Shown: positions 38,918-48,452 of the stretch, one piece after another | Position numbering within the stretch: position 1 is the stretch's first letter | How the letters are laid out: each line of letters begins with the position of its first letter | NCBI RefSeq assembly: GCF_000333895.2 | Contig: NZ_ANFM02000039.1 | Location: 57,124 to 121,123, forward strand | Length of the DNA: 64,000 nucleotides | Source of the DNA: Grimontia indica | GTDB lineage: Bacteria; Pseudomonadota; Gammaproteobacteria; Enterobacterales; Vibrionaceae | Reading direction: 5' to 3' | Notes under the pieces: model-generated | The model's database searches: none | What the model was told of the DNA's origin: nothing | The model's input: only the letters and a program-made list of their open reading frames with translations | Translations under genes and position numbers: made by a program

Positions 38918-39861
38918 TGCTATCGAGAGTTGCAGAACGCCTGTTTTGGAGTGCGCGCTATCTGGAGCGCGTAGAGAACATCGCCCGCTTGGTGAGCGTG
39001 TACGATGAAGTGTTGTTTGATCTGCCACGCGACGTGAAAGTTTCTTGGTACAACCTGATTGAAATAAATGGCTGCGTCGAAGAATTCGGCGCTATCTATA
39101 AAGATCAGGGTGAGAAAAACGTCATGCGCTTTCTGCTGGCGAAAGAAGATAACCCAAGTTCGTTGTTGTCTTCCTTGCTAATGGTGAAAGAAAACATCCG
39201 CACCACGCGTGACGTAGTTCCGGAAGAAATGTGGGAGCTGATCAACGAGCTTTGCCAGTACGCAAAGAACAACATTCAGCAAGGCATCAACCGCTCGAAT
39301 CGCCACGCCTATCTGAATGCGATCATCGAGAGTTGCCAAAAAATCAATGGATTGCTGGCAGACACAATGAGCCGTGACGAAAGCTGGAGCTTTAATGTGA
39401 TGGGGCGCTATACCGAAAGGGCAGACATGTGCACGCGCATTCTGGATTCAGCGGTCATCATCTCCGTCAACGCCTTGCCCGAAGAGAAAGTGGTATTGGA
39501 CCAAGCCATTTGGTCGAAGGTACTGAAATCGCAAAGTGGCTATTTGACCTGTCAGCGCACCATGAAAACGGGCATAGATAGTGTGGTGGCGTGTCAGTTC
39601 CTGCTGGGTGACCAAAACTTTCCACGTTCGCTGAAATTCTGCCTGCGCCAAATCAAAACCGCGTCGACTTACCTGCCACGCTATGAAGCGGTTGCTGAGT
39701 CTGCGGAAGCGCTGCGAGCCAAAACCTACGAGGTGGAAAGCGAGGACGATATCAACCTGTCTCTCAGTGAGTATCTCAATGATATCCAGTTGGCGCTTAT
39801 CGATCTGCAAAGCCAGATCCGCGATACCTGGTTTGATTTCAAACACGGAGAGGCTGCATGA
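38914..39861 (+). CDS. Alpha-E domain protein
   Basis: 315 residues, all helical, the complete alpha-E domain: MLSRVAERLFWSARYLERVENIARLVSVYDEVLFDLP at the start and SWSFNVMGRYTERADMCTRILDSAV in the middle, each with the family's Y-x-E-R motif. It accompanies permuted ATP-grasp proteins in many proteobacteria, either as a separate gene, as here, or fused, as in the fourth gene of this operon. Role unknown; a scaffold for the ligase is likely. It overlaps both neighbours by four bases. Confidence 0.9.
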   Translation: MMLSRVAERLFWSARYLERVENIARLVSVYDEVLFDLPRDVKVSWYNLIEINGCVEEFGAIYKDQGEKNVMRFLLAKEDNPSSLLSSLLMVKENIRTTRDVVPEEMWELINELCQYAKNNIQQGINRSNRHAYLNAIIESCQKINGLLADTMSRDESWSFNVMGRYTERADMCTRILDSAVIISVNALPEEKVVLDQAIWSKVLKSQSGYLTCQRTMKTGIDSVVACQFLLGDQNFPRSLKFCLRQIKTASTYLPRYEAVAESAEALRAKTYEVESEDDINLSLSEYLNDIQLALIDLQSQIRDTWFDFKHGEAA

Positions 39862-42800
39862 CAATTCGCGTTGCGATCCAACATAAAACGTCGTACGAGT
39901 TTGATCGCGATGTCCATGTCTCGCCGCATATTCTGCGGCTGAGGCCTGCGCCTCATTCGCGTACCCACATTCATGCTTACTCTCTGAAAGTCACGCCGGA
40001 AGATCATTTTATCAACTGGCAGCAAGACCCGTTTGGTAACTATCAGGCGCGCTTGGTGTTCCCTGAGAAGACGCGCAAGTTGGAATTTGAAGTGGAAGTG
40101 ATCGCCGATATGACGGTCATTAATCCCTTCGACTTCTTTATTGAGGAATACGCCGAGCATTACCCGTTCAAATATGATGCGCTGTTACTCGAAGAGCTCT
40201 CGCCGTATCTGAAAACATCCGAAGATTGCCCTGAGCTTGATAAATGGATGGCGGCGATTGACCGGAGTGAAACGCCAATCGTTAATTTCCTTGTTGGCTT
40301 AAACAGCCAACTGGCAAATGAAATCAGCTATGGCATTCGCCTTGAACCGGGCGTGCAAACCTGTCAGGAAACACTGACGCTGAAGAAAGGTTCCTGCCGT
40401 GATACCTCATGGCTGTTGGTGCAAATCCTTCGCCGATTAGGATTGGCGGCGCGTTTTGCCTCGGGATACTTGGTTCAGCTTACTGCTGATGTGAAAGCCC
40501 TTGATGGCCCTTCTGGCCCTGAAGAAGACTTCACCGATCTCCACGCCTGGTGTGAAGTCTATTTGCCTGGTGCAGGCTGGGTAGGACTGGATCCAACCAG
40601 TGGTCTGCTTGCCGGAGAAGGGCACATTCCACTGGCTTGTACCGCAGATCCCATCTCCGCTGCGCCAATTACAGGTGGCACAGACAAATGTGAAGTCACC
40701 TTTGATTACAGCAATACGGTCACGCGCATCCATGAAGACCCTCGGGTCACCAAACCTTATAGCGATGATGAATGGGAAAACATCAAAGCGCTGGGAAATG
40801 CAGTAGATGCTGAGCTGGAAGCAGGAGATGTGCGCCTGACCATGGGCGGTGAGCCGACGTTTGTCTCTGTTGATGATATGGATTCGGACCAGTGGAACAC
40901 CAAAGCACTGGGTGACGACAAACTGCGTCTGGCAAAAGATCTGCTGATTCGCTTGAAAGATGAATTCGCCACTCACGCCATGCTGCATTATGGGCAGGGC
41001 AAGTGGTATCCCGGTGAGGAGCTTCCGCGCTGGGCGCTGGGTTGTTTCTGGCGCACTGATGGTGAAGCGCTGTGGCGCGATCCGGCATTGCTTGCCCGCG
41101 TCGATAAAGATTATGGGCATGACATTCAAGACGCAGAGCGTTTCAGTAAAACACTGAGTCAATCCTTGGGGCTGTCTTCTATGTTTGTTCAGCCAAGCTT
41201 TGAAGACTCGCTCTATTATCTTTGGCTGGAGCGGGGTTTGCCGGATGGCGTGAACCCGAAGAAAGCCAAACTCACGGATGATCTCGAAAGACGCCGCCTT
41301 GCCAACATACTCAGCAAAGGCTTAGAGAGCGTGACGGGCTATATCCTGCCCATCGCCCATTCCGGTTCGGGCTGGTACAGCTCCAAATGGCCGATGCGTT
41401 CTGACGTGATCACCTTGGTACCGGGCGATAGCCCAATGGGGTTCCGCCTTCCGCTCGAATCTTTACCCGCTACGACGCCGGAAGAAATCATTCCAGAACG
41501 TGATCCGTTTGAACCGCGAGAAGAGCTGCCTGTTTACTCTCAAGAAAATATCTCACCGGAAGATGCGGATGCACCAAAGCGGTATGTCAGTGTGGTTCGC
41601 ACCGCGATTTGTGTGGAACCAAGGCATGGCAGGCTGCATGTGTTTATGCCGCCGATGAACACGCTGGAAGAGTATGTTGAACTGATTCATCACGTCGAAG
41701 AAACGGCGAAGAAGCTGGAATTGCCGGTGGTGATTGAAGGCTATGAGCCTCCGAAAGATCACCGTTTACAGAAGTTCCTGATCACGCCAGACCCGGGTGT
41801 GATTGAAGTGAATATTCATCCTTCCCGTAGCTGGAACGAGCTGGTTGAGAATACCGAAACCTTGTATCAGGCCGCCCATGAATGTCGCCTTGGCGCAGAA
41901 AAGTTCATGTTGGATGGTCGCCATACAGGAACCGGGGGCGGGAACCATATTACTTTGGGTGGCGTCACGCCTGCTGACAGTCCGTTTCTGCGCCGTCCGG
42001 ATTTGCTGCGCAGCTTCGTCAACTATTGGCAGCATCATCCGGGGCTTTCTTACTTGTTCTCTGGCATGTTTATCGGCCCAACCAGTCAGGCACCGCGTGC
42101 AGATGAAGGGCGTGATGAAGCCTTGTATGAGATGGAAATCGCCTTCCAGAACTTCCCTGATGGCTTGGTCGACCAACCTTGGCTCGCAGACAGACTAATG
42201 CGAAACCTGCTGGTGGACATTACCGGTAATACTCACCGCGCGGAGTTCTGTATCGACAAGCTTTATGCTGCAGGTACAGCGAGTGGACGACAAGGGCTGC
42301 TCGAATTCCGCGGGTTTGAAATGCCGCCTCATGCACGCATGTCTCTGGTACAAAACCTGCTGATTCGCTGTCTGGCTGCGAGGTTCTGGAAAGCGCCGTA
42401 TCACAAGCCATTGGTGCGCTGGGGCACCTCGCTTCACGATAAATTCATGATGCCGCACTTTGTGTGGGAAGACATCAAAGAGGTGGTGGACGATCTTCAG
42501 CAGCATGGTTTCCCGTTCAAGCTGGAATGGCTCGCGCCGTTTGAAGAATTCAGGTTCCCGCATTACGGTCGATTACAGCTGGATGATATGGAAATCGAAA
42601 TCCGCTGGGCGATAGAACCCTGGCATGTATTGGGCGAAGAAGTGACTCAATCCGGTACCAGCAGGTATGTGGATTCGTCGGTCGAGCGTATTCAGATCAA
42701 ACTGAGTGGACTCACAGACTCGCGTTATATGCTGACCTGTAATGGTCGCCGTGTGCCGCTTCGCCCGACAGGCAGACAAGGGGAGTTTGTTGCTGCTGTG

Positions 42801-43175
42801 CGTTATCGTGCTTGGTCACCACCTTCCGCGCTTCACCCGACATTGGGTGTGGATGCGCCTTTGGTTTTTGATTTGGTGGATACCTGGAACGGTTTGTCGG
42901 TCGGTGGTTGTACCTACCATGTCAGTCACCCAGGTGGACGTAACTACGATACCTTCCCGGTGAATGGCAACGAAGCGGAAGGACGCCGTATTACGCGTTT
43001 CAATGACGATGGCTTTACGCAGGGGCCGCTGATGCCGCCTCCAGCCTTTGATGCATTGCGTAGGTTCTATCCGAATGAAGAGGTTGCCAAGCCTATGTCT
43101 CCTCAGAAGGAGGAGGTGAGCTTTGAGTATCCGAATACCTTAGATTTGAGAAAACGGAACACTAGAGTGAGCTGA
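39858..43175 (+). CDS. Transglutaminase-like protease/transferase with DUF2126
   Basis: 1105 residues. An N-terminal beta domain (TIRVAIQHKTSYEFDRDVHVSPHILRLRP) precedes a transglutaminase core with Cys180 (KKGSCRDTSW), His229 (LHAWCEV) and Asp245 (GLDPTSG), so the catalytic triad is complete. From about 310 to the end runs DUF2126 (TMGGEPTFVSVDD, GKWYPGEELPRWALGCFWR, GTGGGNHITLGG). No signal peptide, so cytosolic. Members are proposed to cut or transfer amide bonds made by the ATP-grasp partner. Third gene; a 69-base gap follows. Confidence 0.9.
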   Translation: MTIRVAIQHKTSYEFDRDVHVSPHILRLRPAPHSRTHIHAYSLKVTPEDHFINWQQDPFGNYQARLVFPEKTRKLEFEVEVIADMTVINPFDFFIEEYAEHYPFKYDALLLEELSPYLKTSEDCPELDKWMAAIDRSETPIVNFLVGLNSQLANEISYGIRLEPGVQTCQETLTLKKGSCRDTSWLLVQILRRLGLAARFASGYLVQLTADVKALDGPSGPEEDFTDLHAWCEVYLPGAGWVGLDPTSGLLAGEGHIPLACTADPISAAPITGGTDKCEVTFDYSNTVTRIHEDPRVTKPYSDDEWENIKALGNAVDAELEAGDVRLTMGGEPTFVSVDDMDSDQWNTKALGDDKLRLAKDLLIRLKDEFATHAMLHYGQGKWYPGEELPRWALGCFWRTDGEALWRDPALLARVDKDYGHDIQDAERFSKTLSQSLGLSSMFVQPSFEDSLYYLWLERGLPDGVNPKKAKLTDDLERRRLANILSKGLESVTGYILPIAHSGSGWYSSKWPMRSDVITLVPGDSPMGFRLPLESLPATTPEEIIPERDPFEPREELPVYSQENISPEDADAPKRYVSVVRTAICVEPRHGRLHVFMPPMNTLEEYVELIHHVEETAKKLELPVVIEGYEPPKDHRLQKFLITPDPGVIEVNIHPSRSWNELVENTETLYQAAHECRLGAEKFMLDGRHTGTGGGNHITLGGVTPADSPFLRRPDLLRSFVNYWQHHPGLSYLFSGMFIGPTSQAPRADEGRDEALYEMEIAFQNFPDGLVDQPWLADRLMRNLLVDITGNTHRAEFCIDKLYAAGTASGRQGLLEFRGFEMPPHARMSLVQNLLIRCLAARFWKAPYHKPLVRWGTSLHDKFMMPHFVWEDIKEVVDDLQQHGFPFKLEWLAPFEEFRFPHYGRLQLDDMEIEIRWAIEPWHVLGEEVTQSGTSRYVDSSVERIQIKLSGLTDSRYMLTCNGRRVPLRPTGRQGEFVAAVRYRAWSPPSALHPTLGVDAPLVFDLVDTWNGLSVGGCTYHVSHPGGRNYDTFPVNGNEAEGRRITRFNDDGFTQGPLMPPPAFDALRRFYPNEEVAKPMSPQKEEVSFEYPNTLDLRKRNTRVS

Positions 43176-43244
43176 ATTCCCGACTGTTAGTTTGAATGAG
43201 GTATCCTTCGTTACGAAGAAAACAGGAAGGTTTCTAAAACAACA

Positions 43245-45812
43245 ATGATGAATGACTCAGATACTGAGCTTGAAGGGGCGGTTTCGCCCCTCACTTATCT
43301 TCAGCAAGGCAATGGAGACGCCTTTGATGAAGTTTACGAAGGGAACAAAAAAGTCCGTGCGCATTGGGAGCCGATTCTCTCCCATTTTTCCGGGCTTCGC
43401 GCCGAAAGGTTAGACGAACTGCATCGCCGCGCGCAGCGTATTCTGCGTGATGATGGGGCGACGTACGATCTGAAAAACGATCCCTTGTCGCCAGATGTCT
43501 GGTCGCTGGATATTCTCCCCAATGTGATCGACGCTGAGGCATGGCAACAGGTTGAAGCCGGACTTAGCCAGCGAGCGGAGTTGTTTAACCGCATCCTGAA
43601 GGACATATACGGTGAACAACGGCTGATCAAAGAAGGCATCATCCCGCCTGAAATTGTCTTTAGTCACCCTGATTTTATTCGGGAGTGTTACGGCATCCGT
43701 ATGCCGGGCGAAAAACACCTTATCCTGCAAGCGACGGATTTAATCCGCGACAGTTCCGGTCACTTTGTGGCGATTGGTGACCAGACGCAGACGCCAGCAG
43801 GAATGGGGTATGCGCTGGAAAACCGTTCGGTGATTTCCCGCGTTCACTCCAAAATCTTCCGCCACAGTTATGTAAAACGCCACTCGAGTTTCTTCCAAAC
43901 GCTGCGAAATACGCTGACAGAGCTGGCCGCTCACAAAACCGATGACCCGAAGATTGTGGTTCTCACACCAGGTTCTTCCAGCAGCAGCTATTACGAACAT
44001 ACTTATCTCGCGAACTACTTAGGCTATCCCTTGGTGCAAGGCGGGGATTTAACTGTCCGAAACGGGAAAGTCTGGTTGAAGTCTATCAACGGCCTATCAC
44101 CCGTGGATGTGATTCTGCGTCGAACAGACGATAACGACTGTGATCAGGTCGAACTCAGTGCCTTTTCTATGTATGGGATTCCAGGGTTGTTGGAAGCGGT
44201 ACGCAGCGGGAATGTGATTCTGGCGAACCCGCTAGGTAGCGCTGTGTTGGAATCGCCAGCCTTGATGTCTTTCCTGCCAAAGCTGTGTGAGTTTTACCTC
44301 AATGAGCCATTGAAGCTCGAGAACGTTGCTTCTTATTGGTGTGGTCATCCAGATGCGTTGGCATACGTTGAAACCCATCTGGATTCCTTGATTATTAAAC
44401 CCGCGTACCGTCGCTCCCAAGGCATGTCTGTTTATGGTCACAGCCTCGACGAAGCGGGAAAGCAGGTCATTCTGGCGAAGATCCGTGAAAATCCGAATAA
44501 CTATGTGGCGCAAAGTTATGTGCCGGGTTCATTGATCCCTGTTTGGTGTGACGGTTCGCTGGAAAGCCGTCCAAGCCTCTTGAAAGCGTTCAGTGTGGCA
44601 GATGGGGAAAGCTATGCAGTGATGCCGGGCGGTTTGAGCCGTGTGGCGGATGCGCAGGATGATTATGTCGTCACCCACCTTTCTGGTTCCCGCAGCAAAG
44701 ACTTCTGGATTACCGCAGACAAACCTGACCACACTCACCAGTCATTGCTAGAGCGTGCGGGCTTTGAACTTGTGCAGGAAGGCAACCTGCCTAGCCGTGT
44801 GGTCGATAACTTCTTCTGGTTTGGTCGTTACGCCGAACGCGCAGAAATGAGCATTCGCCTTATCCGGGTGGTGTTCAAGCAGCTAAGTGGTTTGGAGCTT
44901 CTGGAGACTGAAAGCCGGGATACGTTGCTAAAAGCGGTTTCTCTGCAAACCCGCTGTTTACCGGGCTTCACGGAAGGTGATGAAGACCTTCTCGAAAGTC
45001 CAGAAGGTGAACTGGCAGACTTGGTGACCAGTGGCAATCGTGTCGGTTCCATCAAGTCAAACCTCTTGGCGATGCTGGCTTGTGGCGAGCAGGTGAGGGA
45101 ACGTCTGTCGGCGGATACCCGCATCATCCTTAACCGCCTGCGTGACAACCTCTACGAAATCGACCGTGCTTTCATGAATGGTTTACCGGAAGCACCGGAG
45201 GAGTCGTTGGACGGATTGGTCACGTCGCTGCTGGCGCTTTCCGGTTTAAGCAATGAAAGTATGTTGCGTGGACACGACTGGTTGTTCCTGCAAATGGGGC
45301 AACGCACAGAGCGTGCGATTCAGACCGTTACCTTGTTGAAATCCACGCTGGTGGAGCAGTTGCCAAGCCTGCCGCAACAACAGGTGTTGGAGTCGGTATT
45401 ACTGAGCGTGGAAGCGCTGATCTCATTCCGTCGCAGATACCGCACTAAAGCGCGAGTGCCTTTTGGTCTCGATCTGCTGATGATTGACCGCACCAACCCA
45501 AGGGCGCTGGTGTACCAAATCGAAAGGCTTCGCGAATTCCTCGACATGTTACCTAAGCATCAGTCTTACGTTCCGGGTGGCTGGACACCTGAAAACCGCG
45601 TGATCCTCAAAACCCTGAGTGACATTCAACAGGTCGACCTCAATGCGCTATCAACAGCTAACGAAGACAATCGACGCGAAGCGCTTGAAGCGCAATTGAA
45701 CAGCGTCAGTGCGAATCTGGAACAGTTCACATCACTCATCGCAGACAAGTACTTCGACCACACCGCTGGACCGCAACAGCTCATCAAACCTAAATGGAAA
45801 TTGGACGTATGA
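43245..45812 (+). CDS. Fused permuted ATP-grasp and alpha-E protein
   Basis: 855 residues. Residues 1 to about 500 repeat the ATP-grasp layout of the first gene (SLDILPNVIDAEAWQQVEAGLSQRAELFNRILKDIYGE; QATDLIRDSSGHFVAIGDQTQTPAGMGYALENR; DVILRRTDDNDCDQVEL), but the ATP-loop reads IIKPAYRRSQGMSV instead of KPANESGGYGM. From about 510, SRVVDNFFWFGRYAERAEMSIRLIRVVFKQL begins an alpha-E domain. So one operon carries a split and a fused version of the same pair. AGGAAGG lies about 14 bases before the ATG, rather far. Confidence 0.9.
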   Translation: MMNDSDTELEGAVSPLTYLQQGNGDAFDEVYEGNKKVRAHWEPILSHFSGLRAERLDELHRRAQRILRDDGATYDLKNDPLSPDVWSLDILPNVIDAEAWQQVEAGLSQRAELFNRILKDIYGEQRLIKEGIIPPEIVFSHPDFIRECYGIRMPGEKHLILQATDLIRDSSGHFVAIGDQTQTPAGMGYALENRSVISRVHSKIFRHSYVKRHSSFFQTLRNTLTELAAHKTDDPKIVVLTPGSSSSSYYEHTYLANYLGYPLVQGGDLTVRNGKVWLKSINGLSPVDVILRRTDDNDCDQVELSAFSMYGIPGLLEAVRSGNVILANPLGSAVLESPALMSFLPKLCEFYLNEPLKLENVASYWCGHPDALAYVETHLDSLIIKPAYRRSQGMSVYGHSLDEAGKQVILAKIRENPNNYVAQSYVPGSLIPVWCDGSLESRPSLLKAFSVADGESYAVMPGGLSRVADAQDDYVVTHLSGSRSKDFWITADKPDHTHQSLLERAGFELVQEGNLPSRVVDNFFWFGRYAERAEMSIRLIRVVFKQLSGLELLETESRDTLLKAVSLQTRCLPGFTEGDEDLLESPEGELADLVTSGNRVGSIKSNLLAMLACGEQVRERLSADTRIILNRLRDNLYEIDRAFMNGLPEAPEESLDGLVTSLLALSGLSNESMLRGHDWLFLQMGQRTERAIQTVTLLKSTLVEQLPSLPQQQVLESVLLSVEALISFRRRYRTKARVPFGLDLLMIDRTNPRALVYQIERLREFLDMLPKHQSYVPGGWTPENRVILKTLSDIQQVDLNALSTANEDNRREALEAQLNSVSANLEQFTSLIADKYFDHTAGPQQLIKPKWKLDV

Positions 45813-46690
45813 AATTCCGGGTCCAACATAAAACAACCTACTCCTACAGTGCGCCTGTGACGCTTTGCTACAACATGGCGCACCTTGTGCCGCGCGATAC
45901 TGATAATCAGCGTTGTTATAACCACTGGCTGAATGTGACGCCTTCGCCTGTTTACCAAAACGAAGGTGTGGATTACTACGGCAACAAGACGTTTTACTTC
46001 TCGATTCAGGAACCGCACCAGACATTGACGATTGACGTTGTCAGTTATCTGGATGTTCAGCCGACGCCATGGAGCGAAATGATTGATACTCACGCGCTAA
46101 CCTGCGGCGAGTTGAGGAATATTCTAAAACGTACAGAGAACGAGGAAGCCAGAATGGCGAGTGAGTTTGTGTCGGATTCAGCACAAATCCAGCGTTCGGA
46201 CAATCTTGCTGCTTTCGTTGATGAGTTGTTTCAAGACGATCAACCCGTGCTGAAAGCCACCATGGCGTTGACCAGCAAAATCTTCAATGAATTCACCTTC
46301 GATCCCGCTGCGACGGATGTCACCACGCCACCAGAGCAAGTGCTGGAGCAAAAGCGCGGCGTTTGTCAGGACTACGCCCAACTCGCGATTGGCTGCCTAC
46401 GCTCGGTGGGTCTCGCTGCTCGCTATATGAGCGGTTACATCGAAACTTTGCCGCCTCCTGGACAGGAAAGGCTTGTGGGCGCAGATGCCTCTCACGCCTG
46501 GTTCGCGATTTTCGTCCCTGATGTGGGCTGGGTGGAGTTCGATCCGACGAACAACCTGATCGCTAGCGACCAACATATCGTGACAGGATGGGGCAGGGAT
46601 TATGCTGATATCACACCGCTACAAGGTGTGGTATTTGAAGGTGGTGACATCCACAGCCTAAGCGTGGCTGTGGATGTGGTGAGGATTTAG
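45809..46690 (+). CDS. Transglutaminase-like domain protein
   Basis: 293 residues. N-terminal beta domain MKFRVQHKTTYSYSAPVTLCYN, then the transglutaminase core with Cys186 (KRGVCQDYAQLAIGCLRSVGLAARYMSGY), His229 (SHAWFAIF) and Asp245 (FDPTNN). It lacks the DUF2126 tail of its larger paralogue. The ATG at 45809 overlaps the stop of the fused gene (ATGA), which I prefer over an ATG five codons earlier. No secretion signal. It completes the second, simpler module of the operon. Confidence 0.9.
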   Translation: MKFRVQHKTTYSYSAPVTLCYNMAHLVPRDTDNQRCYNHWLNVTPSPVYQNEGVDYYGNKTFYFSIQEPHQTLTIDVVSYLDVQPTPWSEMIDTHALTCGELRNILKRTENEEARMASEFVSDSAQIQRSDNLAAFVDELFQDDQPVLKATMALTSKIFNEFTFDPAATDVTTPPEQVLEQKRGVCQDYAQLAIGCLRSVGLAARYMSGYIETLPPPGQERLVGADASHAWFAIFVPDVGWVEFDPTNNLIASDQHIVTGWGRDYADITPLQGVVFEGGDIHSLSVAVDVVRI

Positions 46691-46701
46691 TTACAGGCCA
46701 C

Positions 46702-47208
46702 TCAACCATGCATGCAGATCTCAGCAATTTTCTGGGCTTTTTCGATGCTGATGCCATGAGTAAAGTCTTCATAAAGCTCATGTTTGGTTTCATGCAAAGT
46801 TAAGGTGGGTCGTTGTCCATCGGGTTGTGGTGCCACATCGGTGGCAAGAGAATGAGTGCTTTCATAATAAGGGAGGCGATTGCAGAACCATCCAAAATAC
46901 CCCATGCCATCTTCGGGTTCGTCCCAAGTGGCAATGTAGTGGTCGTAACTCTTTTCGCTAAGAGATACCCACACTCCCCACATAAAAGGGTCTGTCGCGC
47001 CATGAATTGGGATCTCTAAAATGACCCTTGCGAAATAGTGGTAACCGTCTTCATCTTTGTAGTAGCAGAGGTCATCTCCCAGCTTACCTGCTTCTCTAAC
47101 TTCTTCTGGTTGATCAAGCCAAGGGTCAGGTGCACGATACGCGAAGCTTGGAGAGCCTTCATGTATTTCTTCGCAGCTTGAACACTTAAAACTGAATATA
47201 CCGGCCAT
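46702..47208 (-). CDS. DUF2199 protein
   Basis: 168 residues. N-terminal two-cysteine knuckle FSFKCSSCEEIHEGSPSFAYRAPDPW and a later WGVWVSLSEKSY are the DUF2199 signature. A small cytosolic protein of unknown function, in some genomes near antitoxin-like immunity genes. The ATG at 47208 has GGGAA just upstream. It converges on the transglutaminase operon. Confidence 0.85.
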   Translation of the reverse strand: MAGIFSFKCSSCEEIHEGSPSFAYRAPDPWLDQPEEVREAGKLGDDLCYYKDEDGYHYFARVILEIPIHGATDPFMWGVWVSLSEKSYDHYIATWDEPEDGMGYFGWFCNRLPYYESTHSLATDVAPQPDGQRPTLTLHETKHELYEDFTHGISIEKAQKIAEICMHG

Positions 47209-47311
47209 ATCAAATTCCCATCCCAAGTATCTCCGGATTTACTTAAAAGTATCTAATATCAGATCTTAGCGGTCATACGTTTTTAAAAAAGTCGCCAACG
47301 TCAAAACTGAT

Positions 47312-47370
47312 TTCCTTCAACGTTTTCTGCACCGTACAGAAGACATTATGTGCAGATTACGTTGAAGGAA
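47312..47370. repeat. Long inverted repeat between the DUF2199 and exporter genes
   Basis: 21-base arms, TTCCTTCAACGT-TT-TCTGCAC (47312-47332) and its complement (47350-47370), broken only by a TT/TT mismatch, with a 17-base loop. No T-run on either strand, so it is not an ordinary terminator. It lies just past the end of the sulfonate operon. Confidence 0.8.
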
Positions 47371-47406
47371 GTTACAGCAAGATTGGGATTTAGATTTTAT
47401 GGGCTG

Positions 47407-48438
47407 CTAGAAGAACCAATAAATCCCAACTAATACCCAAGCTGCAATGGCGACAGTTTCAATCACCACCATCAGAATCGGCTCGTAGCCGATGGTGAAG
47501 AGCTTCTTCACAGAGGTTTTAATCCCCAAGGCAGCAACTGCCGAAACCAGACACCAGGATGAGAGTCCTGATAGGGTGTTGGTCACGCCAACCGGCAGGA
47601 TATGAGCGCTGTTAATGGCGACACAAATACAGAAGCCGACAACGAAAAACGGAAGCAGTGGGATATCGGCTTTCTCACTGTCTTTGTCGGGGTGGCTTCG
47701 GAAGTAAAGGGAAATCACCAGAATCACGGGAACCAGTAACGCCACGCGCAGCAGTTTAGTGATGGTGGCGAACTCACCGGCTTGTGGGGAAATAGAATAG
47801 CCCGCACCAACAACCTGTGCGACGTCGTGAATGGTCCCGCCGATGAAAATACCAGCCAGTCGGTCATCAAAGCCTAAAAGGTTAACGAAGATGGGGTAGA
47901 TGACCATAGCAATGGTGCTGAATGCGGTGACCGCGATAACCGTGAACAGCGTGTTGCGCTCACTGAACGGGTGTTTGGGTAGAACGGCCGAAATGGCCAG
48001 CGCAGCAGATGCGCCACAGATAGCGACTGAGCCACCCGTCAACACACCAAACTGAATGCGGCGGCCGAGAATTTTCGCCACTAACATGCCGATAGAAATA
48101 GTGAGCGCAATACCAAGCGCTACCCAGACCAACACTTCCCAGCCGAGAGAAGTCATTTCTTCCACCGTGATGCGAAGACCAAGTAACGCCACGCCAAATC
48201 GGAGTACTTTTTTGGCGGCAAACTCTACGCCTGCCTGACACTTGGAATCATCAGCGAGAAAGTGAAACGCAATGCCCAGCAAAAGGGCAAACAGCATTTG
48301 CGGTGCACCATAATGTGCAGCGAGAAAGGTGGCTGCAGCAGCAACGGTGACGGAAAGTAAAAGACCAGGCGCAAGGGTACGGGCACTTTGGCTCAGTGAT
48401 TGCCAATTAGGGAGACGTTGTTTTAATTGTGATTGCAT
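47407..48438 (-). CDS. suyZ: YeiH/UPF0324 family membrane exporter, SuyZ-like
   Basis: 343 residues with about ten membrane segments and the UPF0324 signatures LRFGVALLGLRITVEEM, GGSVAICGASAALAISAVLP and GGTIHDVAQVVGAG. Members encoded beside sulfolactate sulfo-lyase are called SuyZ and are thought to export sulfite or sulfate; the transport itself is an inference. Here it is the last gene of the sulfonate operon, 14 bases after the dehydrogenase gene, with GGAAG before its ATG. This placement strongly suggests removal of the sulfite made by SuyAB. Confidence 0.82.
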   Translation of the reverse strand: MQSQLKQRLPNWQSLSQSARTLAPGLLLSVTVAAAATFLAAHYGAPQMLFALLLGIAFHFLADDSKCQAGVEFAAKKVLRFGVALLGLRITVEEMTSLGWEVLVWVALGIALTISIGMLVAKILGRRIQFGVLTGGSVAICGASAALAISAVLPKHPFSERNTLFTVIAVTAFSTIAMVIYPIFVNLLGFDDRLAGIFIGGTIHDVAQVVGAGYSISPQAGEFATITKLLRVALLVPVILVISLYFRSHPDKDSEKADIPLLPFFVVGFCICVAINSAHILPVGVTNTLSGLSSWCLVSAVAALGIKTSVKKLFTIGYEPILMVVIETVAIAAWVLVGIYWFF

Positions 48439-48452
48439 GAATAACTTCCATG

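Noticed and set aside
46648..46676. Ten-base-pair stem near the end of the last transglutaminase gene
   Set aside because: It lies in coding sequence and is not followed by T residues; probably chance, so not listed as a terminator.
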